The notes beneath the pieces are model-generated. The model was not told the DNA's origin. It saw only the letters and a program-made list of their open reading frames with translations, and did no database searches. This document shows positions 32,130-43,779 of a stretch of 64,000 nucleotides of DNA, one piece after another. Positions within the stretch are counted from its first letter, which is position 1, and each line of letters starts with the position of its first letter. The DNA comes from Pseudopyrenochaeta lycopersici (Eukaryota > Ascomycota > Dothideomycetes > Pleosporales > Pseudopyrenochaetaceae). The stretch is from assembly GCA_003313425.1 (NCBI GenBank), contig NHZP01000039.1, forward strand, positions 310,001-374,000. Direction: 5' to 3'. The translations under genes and the position numbers were made by a program.

Positions 32130-32542
32130 AACAACATGGTAGTCAACTACAACATGAGAAATTTTCACATAGTGGACATGTACTCAAGGGAGGATCTCGT
32201 ACGTGAAGGAGATTGAAAGTACAATTACAGCATCTGCAAATCAGATACCAAACTTGTATACAAAGTTACATTTATAGATGCTGATCCAGAATCCATGCTC
32301 GTTTAGTGAGAATAATCAACTCCAAACGCCGTGCTGAATGGTACACACGTAGCTTATCCATTAATAACCATTTATCCACGCCAAGGCATGCTCTTTCACT
32401 TGGAAACCTGAGAATCAACCATATCGCTACACAATCTTCATCTCCTCCTATTTACCCTGATCTTTCTCCTTCCAGCTCATATCCACTCCTGTACCGTATA
32501 CACCGTCACCCCGGTCGTTAACCACCATCCACATCTCCCCGT
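32130..32542. other. Intergenic space between convergent genes
   Basis: Shared 3' region of the ArfGAP (plus) and SNARE (minus) genes. No gene seen. Confidence 0.5.
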
Positions 32543-32899
32543 CTAAAAGACGATATGCCATATCCAATACAACACCACGACGGTCGCCACTATTATCCCT
32601 GCTAGCTTGAATATCGCAACCCGGTTCCCTGACTGCGCCATACGCGTTAAACGAGTCGCGCTTCCTTTCAGCGTGCTGCCAAAGGACGAAAACGTCTCGG
32701 ATGTGCTGTCGATGACATGCTGGTCGCGCGCGCTATCGTAGATGTCGATTGTCACGCCGCGCAGAGCGGAGACTTTGTTCGCGAGCTCGTCCAGGCGCGA
32801 GTTGTTCTGTCTGCGGGCATGTTAGGATGTGTACAGAAGGCAAAGGGGGGGAAGATGTGGTGGGAAGGCGTACTGTTCGCGCTCGTAGGCTTGCGACAT
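32543..32899 (-). CDS. Small Qc-SNARE of the Bet1/Sft1 type
   Basis: Two exons, complement of 32874-32899 and 32543-32810, 97 residues. The 26-nt first exon encodes MSQAYEREQ; the acceptor CCGCAG restores QNNSRLDELANKVSALRGVT. This is a single SNARE helix (about residues 10-70) with the central glutamine expected of a Q-SNARE (ARDQHVIDSTSETFSSFG), followed by a C-terminal membrane anchor (FKLAGIIVATVVVLYWIWHIVF). Length and layout fit Sft1 (also about 97 residues), a Golgi Qc-SNARE, better than the longer Bet1, but the two are close relatives. It should sit in Golgi membranes and pair with Sed5-type SNAREs. Confidence 0.85.
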
Positions 32900-34377
32900 G
32901 GTTGCGCTGAGGTGGGTGTGTGTGCTCTTCCGAGGCTGCCCGGGTATGCTTTCAAGTGTAGAGAGGGCTCGATATGTAGTGGAAGCCTTTGAATGGGCTG
33001 GGCGGTGATTGTGAGGGGGTTGTGGACATCGGTATGGGGTGTTTTGGCGCTCTCGATATGTTCGTTGACGGCTGGCTTGAAACGCATTTGCCCGGGTGAC
33101 GTTGCGCTGCCAAGAGACCCTGATCAAATGAGGTTTAGCGGGTGAGGCTGATCTGGGGACGTGGCACATTCTGTTCTCAATTCTTCCTTCCAATTCGGGA
33201 TACAGATCGCATGATGTTGTTCATATCATCGCTTCGATACTCGTGTTCTTCTTCGCCTATATCCCGTTGTTGCTTCGTTACCTGTACTTGGTGATAATCG
33301 GGCGACTTGAGCCAACCTGCGACTGCCTGCATATGCAGTAACTCATAGTTTTCAGCCGGGAGGTAGCTTCCTACTTCATACTTCGCTAATCAAATGTATA
33401 AATCGCTCAGAAATAGGCAGTGTACCTGACAGTCAACCACGTCACTGTTTCAGATGGACTGCTGAGTACCATGACTGACCGGTGAAGGAATTGCTCGAAT
33501 GCGACCTCTTGGCCATATTATATGCAATACAACTAGACAATTGATTGATAGTTTATTCATTATTACTTAGCGGCACTAGCCTTTTTTGAGTACGTTGACC
33601 GGTGTATTTCTGCACATATTTACGATGCATCTTTCGTGGTATGAAAAGGTCGTGAAGATGCGCGAGGACGAAAGATAGCAACCCTGGCGCGCCATAAATG
33701 ACCCAAAGACGTCACTAACAAGCGCATATTTGCAAAATGCTTGATAAGACTCGCTTCCTGTTGAGCGTCGGGCTTCCTGGGGCCAAACCATTTTCCTAAA
33801 GTATTTGAAAACAGTCAACCCCACGGTTGGGTCCAAGGCTGTGCATCCATTGCTGTAGCGTCATTTTACACAGCCTTCAGTGTCCTTTCAAATCCTCCAT
33901 CATGAGAACATTCTTTATTTGGGTAGCGTGGGACATGGACGGTGTTGTGTGGGTCGTTGTAACAGTTCCAGCCAAACTGTTTCAACACATCGCGCCAGCC
34001 CCATGTGTGACCGCTCCCGTCCTCACCTTGCAGGCTGTCAGAAAACGAACAGAGTTTGACTTCAAAGAACGATCCTTGATCCATGGAATCGCCTCTTTCC
34101 AACTTTAACTCGAACAGGAATGGTTTCGTAGGAGCAGCCTTACACTGAAGTGCGTTCGGTTACAACCAGCAGTATTTAGCCCCCATTTCCTGCACTTGTG
34201 TAAAGCATTGTAGTCTTGAAATGCACGCGACTGAAGAAGTTGCGGGGTTCAATAGATCACATATAATAGATGAAGATTGGTCTCGCGTTGACTGCAAAAC
34301 GGGACAACTTTCCAGCAACTTTTTTGGGTTGCCTACTTCGAGCAACTGTGCCCCTATCACCGTTCCAGAATTCCGAC
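32900..34377. other. Gene-poor 1.5-kb region
   Basis: No supported gene. Open frames are short and overlapping. The left end contains the SNARE promoter, the right end the promoter of the next gene. Confidence 0.45.
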
Positions 34378-36382
34378 ATGTGTTTCGTACGCATTTTAAT
34401 CTCACTTTTTCTAATTTCTTGGCCACGGCTTATCCTGGCCCTCGTCCCCCTGGATCAATCGATAAAGGTTCGAACAGCACCTGGCACATCCGCGAGAGAT
34501 ACATACCTAGCTGTCAGACAAGGGTTGACTGCTGCAAGTCTTGGCAAACGTGAGAACTTCAAGGCTGATATTCCCCTCGAGAGGAGTTGGGATGGTGCTA
34601 CTTTGCTGTCCATGCAAGTCTCTACGCTTGCCCAGTATTGCTTCCCCGAATCATGGCTGACTTTCCTAAGACAACTAGCTCAAAATGTTCCACAAAGCAA
34701 CCAAAACAAATCTTTGGAAGTGCATACTGGCATTGAGGTTACCTGCACAACTTGCTATATCCGTGGATATGCTACAGCCGAACTGACTATCAGCGATGGC
34801 TTCAATGCCAGTCAAGCAATAGATACAGGCAGGGACTCTATATCCAACAATGTCAGAAACTTCACCGACGCCTTTGAACAATACCTAGAGACCTATAGGG
34901 ATAAAGTTTTCCGAGATTTATCTGACGGTTTCGACTGGTCCGACTTTGAATTTCCCACCTTCCCATTCGCATTCGATTTAGACGTCCCTGAGATACCAGA
35001 GTGCAACTTGCGTTTTCAGTTCGACGACTTGGAACTGTATATGGAAGTGAACACGGTTTTGTCTGCTGGAGCTACATACGAAATCAACCTCTATGCTTCA
35101 AATTCTCCTGTCGGAATCAAGGTCGGACCCATGCTCCAGCTCGGTTTCGTCCTTAAGGTTGATCTGATACTGACTGTCGAGGGCGCAATTGATATCAGTA
35201 GCGGATTTCATATTAAACTTGACGACGGTGTCGCGATGGACATCACTTTGTTTGGGGACAAAGTGTCAAACATGATTTTGTGAGTGTTGCGAAGATGATT
35301 GGAGGCCTTGTAAAACTCCGCTGATGAAACCTCAGTAATGGCGGTCAATTTGAGTTCTTACCTGTCACTGTAGAAAGTGCTGGAATTGTCATCTCAGCTA
35401 TAATTCGTATCGGCGCTCATTGCGGAATAGAAGTGGGCACGCCTGATACCTTCGATATTGTTAAGGTTTCTCCAGGTATAGAAGTGGCTGTTTTCGCGCA
35501 TGTTGCAGAGTTCATCACCAATGTCACATACAGCGCCGAAGACAAGGAGTGTCCTCTGAAGGTCATTCAGGAATACAACCTTGCCTTGGGAGCCATCGCT
35601 GGTGCATCGGTAGCTGTTGACATACCAAAACTAGAACCCAAGACGTGGGGTCCGGTCATTGAGAAATCGACAGCCGTCTTTACAACAACGCTGGCAGAAG
35701 TATGCGCTATCCAAGGAAGCCCAAGATCGACACCGTCCAGTATCACCACGCCTAACGAAAAGCGACAGGAACTCACCACGACCACCATTAGCACTATTAT
35801 TACTACAAGTGGTGTAAGCTGCACGCTCACTGGTGTAGCCAACTGTCCGGTATCTGCACAAGTAACCACACGAACGAAATCCACTAAGACACTAGTAACT
35901 GCTGTTACTTCAGGTGTGGAAGCAACGTTCCCTGGAACAACGTTTGATAAGATTTCGAGCACCATCCGATTTGGCAACCTCGCCAAAACCATCGAAGCCA
36001 CTTCCGGACGCCCTACTCCATATACTGCACCACTACCGGAGTCAACCGCTGATGTTGGAACCAAGAGCAGTGACTCTCCTAGTGGCGAGATTAGAGGCGT
36101 CAAGAAAAGCGTCATTGTCGGGGTTAGTGTTGGCCTAGGAGTACCTGTACTGCTCGCTGTCGTTGTTGGAGCATTTCTGTAAGAACCCCATTGATCTAAG
36201 CATCGCATACAAGACTGCTCACAATTCCATGTAGATTTTACCAGAAACGCAGGAATTATGCTGCGGTATCATCCTCTGCGCCTGCATTGATTGCCGATTT
36301 ACACCCTGGCAATATGGGCTTCAGAGATAACGCCACATATCCGAAGAAAGCCGATGTGTATGTCAGCGAGATACGAAACTAG
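34378..36382 (+). CDS. Large secreted/single-pass membrane protein of unknown function
   Basis: Three exons, 34378-35279, 35336-36178 and 36235-36382, 630 residues. An in-frame ATG lies 36 codons upstream (34270), but the ATG at 34378 starts a good signal peptide (MCFVRILISLFLISWPRLILA), so I chose it. The ectodomain of about 530 residues has scattered Cys (EVTCTTCYIRG), acidic/aromatic segments (DGFDWSDFEFPTFPFAFDLD) and a beta-rich appearance. A Thr/Ser-rich stalk (TTTTISTIITTSG) precedes the transmembrane helix (VIVGVSVGLGVPVLLAVVVGAFL, about 560-582) and a short cytoplasmic tail (FYQKRRNYAAV). Both introns sit at sites that restore this layout (MIFNGGQFEF; GAFLFYQKR). I do not recognise the family; the topology suggests a cell-surface protein or sensor. 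Confidence 0.75.
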
Positions 36383-36538
36383 CATACCGCGAATGGGTTC
36401 GGGTTTCATTTTATCAATTCATAATTCATTGAACGCATAACTTATTGAGAGTGTGAATCATGTTATAGGGCTCATCTCTTAATTTAGTTCCCTCGGAACA
36501 TCCACCAAGGTATAATTAAGCAATGTGGCCACACCTTC

Positions 36539-38125
36539 CTAAAAGCAGAACCAAGTTCCAATCCTCTTACCTGTCCCTTTCCAACCCTTTGTTTCGGGCT
36601 CCATGTCCTCTTTCGTATACACATCCGTTTCCAGATCCATATCGCTTGCCCTCCTAAGTTTTGTGCGCTTGATAAGCTTCCAGAGAACGATCATCCCCAC
36701 AAAAATCGGCAGCTCGAGATAGAAGCTAACAAAATCGACGGCACCAAACTTTGGGCTAAATGAGCTCCACCCCTGGACCAGCACGATGAAACTATTCAAC
36801 ACAACGCAAAGAATCGGGCCCCATGGATATGTCCAGTTCCTAAAAGGTAGGAGGTGCTCTTTCCCTTGCGCTTTGAGTCCTGCGCGGAAACGCAGCGAGG
36901 CAATTCCGATAGATATCCAGCTTAATTGATTCGAGACTCCGACAATATTTTGCAGCCAAGTCCAGAGCTGACCAGATCCCGCGAAAGACAGAGAGAAGAG
37001 AATAATCGATACCAAACTTGTCGTAAGCACCGCAATCCAGGGGACTTGATAGCGGGTCAATTTTGTAAAAACCTTCGGGGCATGGCCATTTGAGCCGAGG
37101 GTGTAGAGCAGTCGCGAGCCAGCATATAATGCATGGTTACCAGCGGAAATTACGCTCGTGAGGACGACTGCGTTCACAAAGGAGCCTGCTGCTTTCGAGC
37201 CAGCCATTTGGAATGCGATTGTGAAAGGCGACGTACGACTCGACTTGGTGTTCAATCCAGGATAATCGTAGGGGATGTTGAGGCCAATCATAAGGGCTGA
37301 CAAGATGTAGAACAGCAGGATGCGCCAAAAGACGTTCTTGACCACTCGAGGAAGTACGCGGGCCGGATCACGGGTCTCTCCAGCGGTGATGGCAATGGAT
37401 TCTGTGCCACCGTATGCAAACGATGCCGTTACAAAGACTGATGCAAACCCTCCAATCCCACCAACAAATGGCGCATCCCCTTTAGTCCAGAATTTTCCGC
37501 CTATATAGCCATACCCCTGATTTCCGCCTGCGTTGACTGCAATACTCAAGATGATGAAGATGATAATCGTCACGACTTTGAGCAGACTCAACCAATATTC
37601 CAACTCGCCGTACGCTCGCACGTTGATGATGTTTGCCAGTACAATCAGAACCCACACAATGATGCCCAACGCGTACCAAGGGAACGAATCCGTCCAATAC
37701 TGCACGAGTAGCTGGAGCGCGACTAGATCTGCGGCAGTGGAGACGGCATCGTTGAACCAGTAATTCCAGGTTAAGGCGAATCCAAATGCGTCATCAACAT
37801 AACGTCCAGCAAATGTGCAGAATGAACCTGCAACCGGCACGAAAGCGGCCATCTCGCCCAGCGAGAGCATCGTTACGAAGACAATTCCACCCACGATGGC
37901 GTAGCAGAGAAGAAGCGATGCAGGACCACCTGTTGCCAACGCTTTTCCAGTACCGAGAAAAAGTCCAGTACCAATGGTGCCACCAATGGCAATCATTTGA
38001 ACCTGTCGTGCGGAGAGGGAACGGCGCAAGCGATCTTCGTTGACCGCATGCAAATGGCGTCGCTCCAGGGAATCCAGTGAGCCTGCACCATCGTTAGGCA
38101 CCTTCTCGGGGTCTGTAGAAGCCAT
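36539..38125 (-). CDS. Amino-acid permease, APC superfamily (YAT type)
   Basis: Single exon, 528 residues, the usual length for fungal amino-acid transporters, with about 12 membrane segments. The first helix carries the family signature IGGTIGTGLFLGTGKAL, preceded by LRRSLSARQVQMIA. SLGEMAAFVPVAGSFCTFAGRYVDDAFGFALTWNYW is the conserved TM3 region, and ESIAITAGETRDPARVLPR follows helix 6. The cytoplasmic N-terminus is charged. The YAT group imports amino acids with protons across the plasma membrane; the wording resembles general/basic amino-acid permeases, but substrate cannot be set from sequence alone. No pathway genes are adjacent. The 156 bp between this gene and the preceding one are their shared 3' flank. 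Confidence 0.92.
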   Translation of the reverse strand: MASTDPEKVPNDGAGSLDSLERRHLHAVNEDRLRRSLSARQVQMIAIGGTIGTGLFLGTGKALATGGPASLLLCYAIVGGIVFVTMLSLGEMAAFVPVAGSFCTFAGRYVDDAFGFALTWNYWFNDAVSTAADLVALQLLVQYWTDSFPWYALGIIVWVLIVLANIINVRAYGELEYWLSLLKVVTIIIFIILSIAVNAGGNQGYGYIGGKFWTKGDAPFVGGIGGFASVFVTASFAYGGTESIAITAGETRDPARVLPRVVKNVFWRILLFYILSALMIGLNIPYDYPGLNTKSSRTSPFTIAFQMAGSKAAGSFVNAVVLTSVISAGNHALYAGSRLLYTLGSNGHAPKVFTKLTRYQVPWIAVLTTSLVSIILFSLSFAGSGQLWTWLQNIVGVSNQLSWISIGIASLRFRAGLKAQGKEHLLPFRNWTYPWGPILCVVLNSFIVLVQGWSSFSPKFGAVDFVSFYLELPIFVGMIVLWKLIKRTKLRRASDMDLETDVYTKEDMEPETKGWKGTGKRIGTWFCF

Positions 38126-39995
38126 TTAGTAGAGCGCGATGCGATTGTGGATGGTCTCATCGAAGAAGGCTGGGCGATAGGAAGCTTTTCATGGCAAAGC
38201 TTGGGTTGATTAGTCTAACGTCCATCTCGGCGGCGCAGAATCCTGCTGACGGGGTTTCTGCACGGTTTGACATGCGTGCAACGTAGCACGCAATATTTCT
38301 GGGAGAGGATTGGATGCGCGGCGACACCGAACGGTTGGGTAACATCTCTTCTGAAAGGCCTGTCTGCGCTAAGTTTAGTTTAGTTAGTGGTTTACCCCAC
38401 TCATGTTACTATTACCAACGCCTACTATTGCGTCATGCTACTGTTCACATTGTTGCGGAGTGTGGTTTACACGAGCGCGATGGTTTATGATCTTGCGAGA
38501 GTCTTCAAAACCGTTGCTGAATCCTAGCCCGTGGAAGCGGAAGGCGAGGCCAGCGAGCGGCAGCACGGTGGAGCATGCGATGAATGAGGCACGTTTCGAG
38601 ATGTGATAGCTTGTATTCGAGGTATTTTTCATCCTCGGTGGACGGTGGAGCGGTTGCTTCGACCTAAAGAGAAAGGACATGCTGTTAAAGACCAGAAATT
38701 ATGGGTTTGTGCACAGACAGACTTGTGGTAGACGCCGAACCTGGACAATGCGTTCGAATTTTGTCCTACATGTATCGCTTGACGTACAAAAGACTGATTC
38801 ATATTAAATGTTAGAAGATATAGTTGATCTGATGCGCGCATACAAGATAAAATGACAAACTGACTTGCGCAATCCGTTATCGATCATTGGCGTTGTACCT
38901 AGCTGATGAGCATTCTTCCAGAAGGCCGTTGTCAAAGGCACTGGCTGAAGAGATAAAATACTGACATAGTGAAAAGTGACTGCAGTTAAACATTAAGGGA
39001 ATCAAATCCACATACGACGCAGAAACCCTAATTCCGTAGTCGCGCAGTATACTTAACTTATTCCCCTGCGACCTTTATGACTTCGGGGTACGATGGGCTG
39101 TGCTGTCTTTAATCGACCCAAAATTCATCATGTTGCGATATGCTTGAGTTCCAATCATGATTATAACAGTGTTGTCTTTGCTCTCATTCATATTTTAGAT
39201 CGCGTTGTAGGTCGAAACTTTTCAGGAGTAAAGTAGTATTGGCGGTCAGTGTAGGCGGCCTGGCAAAAATTTAAGCACTCGTTTGACGGATAAGAGAAAC
39301 GGACTTCATAGTTTGGCGTTGAACGGTGAGTTTTGTTTGAGGCGAGGCGGGATCCCACGGGCTTGGCCTTTCGGGATGGCTTTCCTTGTAAAAAGCCATG
39401 TGAAACCAAACACCATGGTGACTGTCAATTTTTCCCCGTGTTGGGTGTCAGTGGTTTTGACAGGCCCGATGACAGAATACTTAAAACTCATGATAGAAGT
39501 ATTGCCGTTGTAATTTGCACTAAGTACCGTAAAAATGTGTCGGAAAGCCTGACAACATGGGGGTACTATCTTGGTATCGTACCATTTTCCAGTTGCCTAC
39601 AGCCTGGATGGGAATAATTAAAGCCATCGCATTGGCTATGACCTGGCCTGAAACGTGGGCGAACGTTCCCTGACACGCGTTCCCTTTTATGATTGGCATT
39701 TAGCCGAAAAGTGTTCGTAGGCACGACAGAACGCCTGAGCGCTACAAGCCTAGGCACATGTTACAGAATTGCCTCGAATGTCGGGAGGCAACTTTCCATC
39801 ACATACCAAGCCTTGGTGTTCAGGTGCCGCTGCACTTGGTACCAAGTCTATGGTTGGCAGTATAAAGATGAGTGAAGTACCTACTGTACTGTTCGTTAGG
39901 AGAAGCCCGCTGTTGACCAGTCTCTCTTCACTTTCATTCATTTCGTCGTCTTTTAAAATTTATTCTTTCATTAACGCCTTACTACGATACCCATA
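38126..39995. other. Gene-free 1.9-kb region
   Basis: No supported gene; only short overlapping frames. It contains the permease promoter on the left and the CHRD-gene promoter on the right. Confidence 0.5.
39861..39867 (+). promoter_or_regulatory. TATA-like box upstream of the CHRD gene
   Basis: TATAAAG at 39861-39867, 129 bp upstream of the ATG at 39996. Position fits a TATA box with a transcription start some tens of bases downstream; not tested. Confidence 0.4.
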
Positions 39996-40604
39996 ATGAA
40001 GACCTCAACACTATCTTCAATCGCGAGCCTAGTGCTTAGCGCATCTGCCGCTCCCCTAGACATCAACAACGGCCGTGTCTCTTTACAACTCAGCATCGAC
40101 CTCGGCCAAGAAGCATTTGCCGCAAACGCTCTTGGAGCCGATCAGCTCTTGACCTTCACTTCGATGCATTATATCGAGGCACTTCCTGATCAGGTGGTCA
40201 ACGGCACAGAACCCACGGGCGGTATTGCTGGCGCAACTGGCCAATTCAATTTCGGCATCAACAGCGCAGTGAACATGATCTGCTACAACATCACTCTGCG
40301 CAACTTCGAAGGTGAATTTGAATCGCCTGCACACACCGCAACGCACATCCACGAGGCTGCACGAGGCGCTTCTGGACCACCGAGGATAGCTTTCCCAAAC
40401 CCCGAGCCGGTGAACGGAGATATCGCGTTCCGCAACAGCGCCGGTTGCTTGAAGGGCCCGTTCTTGACAGGGGTATTGGTGGATGGCCGTGATTCTGGGG
40501 AAAACTTCGAAGTGAGCCAGATTGAGGCCAATCCTGCTGCTTTCATGGCAGACACGCACTCAAGCATAGCACTTGCCGGTGCAGTACGGGGACAATTGGC
40601 CTAG
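39996..40604 (+). CDS. Secreted CHRD-domain protein
   Basis: Single exon, 202 residues. A signal peptide (MKTSTLSSIASLVLSASAAP) precedes one CHRD (chordin-type) domain covering most of the protein: FNFGINSAVNMICYNITLRNF, then the diagnostic ATHIHEAARGASGPPRIAFPNP, and the terminal AGAVRGQLA. Two Cys (in MICYN and AGCLKG) could form a disulphide. Fungal CHRD proteins are small extracellular proteins of unknown biochemical role; a few are expressed during host or surface contact. The gene stands alone between long gene-free stretches. Confidence 0.88.
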   Translation: MKTSTLSSIASLVLSASAAPLDINNGRVSLQLSIDLGQEAFAANALGADQLLTFTSMHYIEALPDQVVNGTEPTGGIAGATGQFNFGINSAVNMICYNITLRNFEGEFESPAHTATHIHEAARGASGPPRIAFPNPEPVNGDIAFRNSAGCLKGPFLTGVLVDGRDSGENFEVSQIEANPAAFMADTHSSIALAGAVRGQLA

Positions 40605-41171
40605 GGGTATGAAGGAACAAATGTGAAGGATAATTGTAATGTGAACTTAGAATACAACAAATTGAATGGACGACTATTGAATGATGAAGAGTGTTTTTTA
40701 TGTGATGATTAGATGCTGATACCACCGAACAACACTTGCTATGAGGCCGAAAATGGAAGTCTCCGTATTTTCTATTTGAAAGACGAAACAACAATGCTAA
40801 TAGTCGGTCTGCTCTTCTGAAAAATTATTAGCGCACGTCTACAAGCGATGTCTTGATTTGGGTGTATCAACGCTGCTAAGATCAGAAAAAGTGAGTGCAT
40901 ACATTGTAGATAGCTTCATATATTGCATAATGTTTTTTGTCGGTATGCTGGCCATCAATGCGTGGTTCCCATGCTACAATGAGGACTTGGTCATCTCAAC
41001 TGTGCTGATGTTTGCAGATGGTGTGCACAATGATACAAAGCAGGGAGATGCACCTCAAGAAGCTCTGCAACCAGGTTCAGGTCTTCAAAGCCAAAACACG
41101 GAATACACAGAGTTTTGTTTCTCAACATCGTGATGATGAAAGTTTTCTACGTTGGAAATATTACAGTGACT
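40605..41171. other. Intergenic space between convergent genes
   Basis: 567 bp, AT-rich. A plus-strand frame (40858-41133) has a hydrophobic patch but no domain or splice partner and is not called. Confidence 0.45.
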
Positions 41172-42098
41172 TTACTTCTGGTCAAATGGCCAGCCAACGC
41201 AACCCATAGTCAAGAAACTCGCATCTTTTCCTAGATCACTCGCTCTCTCTTCAAGCTCGTCCACATCCCAGTTCACAAATAAGAATCTTCCACTTGGCAT
41301 ACATGCCCCCTTCTTACTACACAGCCAAAGCATAAAGCCTGCAGATAACTCCGGTTCATCCCAAGTCAGACTTCTTCTGATACCTTCCGGATCGGCAGTC
41401 ATATCTATACTCTTACTGGACATTTCTGTCTCGACTATGCCCGGCTGTAACGCATATGCCCGGAAATGTGCCGGAGCCTCGGCCGAGATGTACTCAGCCA
41501 GCTTCGCTTCGGCAAGTTTTGAAATGCCGTAGCTAGCAGGGCTTAGGCGGCTTTCGACGATCTGGGTAGCTGGAAGAATCGCGTTACCGGAGCCGAGGAG
41601 TATAAGAACTTTTGGGCTCGAGGCAGATGGTGTTGTATGGTTGAGGAAGGCTCGTGCAAAATTGAATGATCCTTTGACGTGTACCTCGAAGCTGGTCCAA
41701 AACGTGCGCATGTCGATATCCTTGATGGTGCCAGACTCTGCAAGATGGCCTGCACCGTTGATGACCACATCGACTTCGCCAACGGCTTGATTTATACTTT
41801 TGAATACTCTAGCAACATCATCTTCGCCACAGACATCTAATTGATAGATGATGACATATGTTGCCCTTCCTAGTGCGATGATCTTTTCCTTCGTTTCTTT
41901 CAAGGGCGCAAGCCGCCTGCCGCAAACAATAACAGCTCTTGCGCCTGCCTGCGCAAAGGCCAGCGCTGTTGCTTGCCCAATCCCAGAACCAGAACCGGTG
42001 ATGAGTACAACTTTGCCAGCCGCAGATATTTCAGGCCGCTGCGGTGAGATAGACGGATAAGCACGATTATGGTACGTGTTTGTGAGACTCGGAAACAT
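41172..42098 (-). CDS. Short-chain dehydrogenase/reductase
   Basis: Single exon, 308 residues. Classical SDR features in order: cofactor loop KVVLITGSGSGIG (TGxxxGxG, about 31-42), VIVCGRR at the end of beta2, LDVCGEDD (the D-x-x adenine-binding position), VVINGAGHL (variant of NNAG), a serine in ILLGSGN, and the catalytic pair in SYGISKLAEAKLAEY (YxxxK). The C-terminal part (YALQPGIVETEMSS) is the usual PG motif. The Arg pair after the second strand suggests NADP(H). Substrate unknown; no cluster partner nearby. Confidence 0.9.
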   Translation of the reverse strand: MFPSLTNTYHNRAYPSISPQRPEISAAGKVVLITGSGSGIGQATALAFAQAGARAVIVCGRRLAPLKETKEKIIALGRATYVIIYQLDVCGEDDVARVFKSINQAVGEVDVVINGAGHLAESGTIKDIDMRTFWTSFEVHVKGSFNFARAFLNHTTPSASSPKVLILLGSGNAILPATQIVESRLSPASYGISKLAEAKLAEYISAEAPAHFRAYALQPGIVETEMSSKSIDMTADPEGIRRSLTWDEPELSAGFMLWLCSKKGACMPSGRFLFVNWDVDELEERASDLGKDASFLTMGCVGWPFDQK

Positions 42099-43779
42099 GG
42101 CGTAGAATGCAATGATGATTGGGAAGTGCGCTCAAAATACTTCTTGTACTTCAAGAGATTCTTGAGCTATTTAAATTTATCTGCTCAGCACAGATTGATT
42201 ACGCCATCGATAGGTGTATTGGAGGTGTTGGCCAACAAATGCGTTAAAGCCGAGTTGCCGATTTCTCACTACGAATACTTACAACAACATTAGACGAATA
42301 TCAGCCATGTAGGGCCTTATCACACCGCTCTAATAAGAAAAAGTGATAGGGTACCTGAACTTTGTTGCGGAATAGATGCGCGTGTGTTCCTGCTTGTATT
42401 TCGAGGGCTAGAAAGCGACAGATCGATCATGGACTATACTTCATCAGTTTGTCTGTAAAGCCGAATGGATAGCAAGTTTTCAACTATACCGAGTAGCCGC
42501 CAGAGCACAGCCTTGCTGCGAATTGAGGCTTCGATCAACAGAGCCGAACGATGACGAAGACTGACTAATGATTCAAATCAGTATCAGCACGTATAGATTC
42601 GTGCGGTGCACAGTAACGTTTATTTCTACACAAGGCAAATGGAGCATGGATCGAGATCGTCGCTCCTGCTATCATAGACTCAAGCATATAGAAAGTAATG
42701 AGAAGAGATTATGTAAATCAAGCTCCAGGAGGTCAGTCATCCATGTACATCGATACTCTATGCGAAGCTTCATTACCGACGGTCGTTGGAGAGGATCTAT
42801 AAGCGTAAGGTGTACCCTAGCACAAGATCGAGAAACTTTTCAGCTTTCCGAATTGACCTTGAAATAGTGCAACTCAATAACGAGTCAAAAAGCTCTTGTT
42901 GAGCCCACGGATCTCGCTCGAATCAGAGACATTGATTTTGTAGTCCTTGGCCCTCGATCTCAAATCGAAAAATCCACGTCGTTTTCAACAGCGCAAACGA
43001 GAACAGCAATCTTCACACGTCATATTCGAGAAACTAGAGCAGTGCAAGTATATTTCAGGAACACTTTCTCGCTACTTTGTTACAAATAATAGATCTACTT
43101 GTACCCCAAGTCCTCAACGGCGGGCAGGGGGTGCGTAAAACAAGCTAAACAAATCTTCCGGAAAACATCCTTGTAGTCCTACCAGTACGCACCACCAGAC
43201 AAAGAATGCAGGAAGTCAGTAAACACATGGAGGATCGACAGGACACCCTCCCCAAGTGAGGTAATCTGTGCCTACCATTTCCCCATCTGCTGTTTCCCTA
43301 GCCGGCTTACCGATTCCGTCCATCCCGCAGCACTAACTAAGAAACTGCCTTCCAATCAAATTAAGAGACGTCATCTGCAACTTCCCTCCACACACACCAC
43401 ATCGAACCATCACCCCCACAAATTCCCCAGACGCCTATTCCCGTCACCAAGCTCGCGCATTTCCTTGCAGTCGGTGTGCTCGGCGAGGCTTTCCAATGCA
43501 TATGCTAGGCTTTGAGAAGCTTGGTGCAGGATCAGATTCAATGGGACATTGGCAATGCAACATGCGGTGCCCTGCGAATATGATGTCGTAGGATCGGCGT
43601 GTGCCCGCGCTTCGGATAAGTGATCGGCTACTGAATTGAAGGATGGGGATGTAGAAATATGGGGAACTCCCAGTGGTGGTGTTTCGGCAACTGCATCTGT
43701 TTCAACGGCTTTTTTATTTATTTATTTTGTTTCTCGTCAGTTGCCATTGTTTGTTTGGAGTCGGAGGAAATACGACAAT
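42099..43779. other. Promoter and gene-free region upstream of the sugar transporter
   Basis: 1.7 kb without a supported gene. The right part (about 43200-43480) is rich in CCCC/CCCA runs that include two CreA-like sites (separate entry). A T-rich tract ending in CGTCAG at about 43739 could be a 5'-UTR splice acceptor. Confidence 0.45.
43414..43430 (-). promoter_or_regulatory. Pair of CreA-like sites upstream of the sugar transporter
   Basis: Two matches to the fungal carbon-catabolite repressor consensus SYGGRG on the minus strand: GTGGGG (43414-43419) and CTGGGG (43425-43430), about 350 bp upstream of the transporter ATG. Closely spaced pairs are the arrangement known to be functional for CreA. 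The motif is short and common, so this is only suggestive. Confidence 0.35.
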
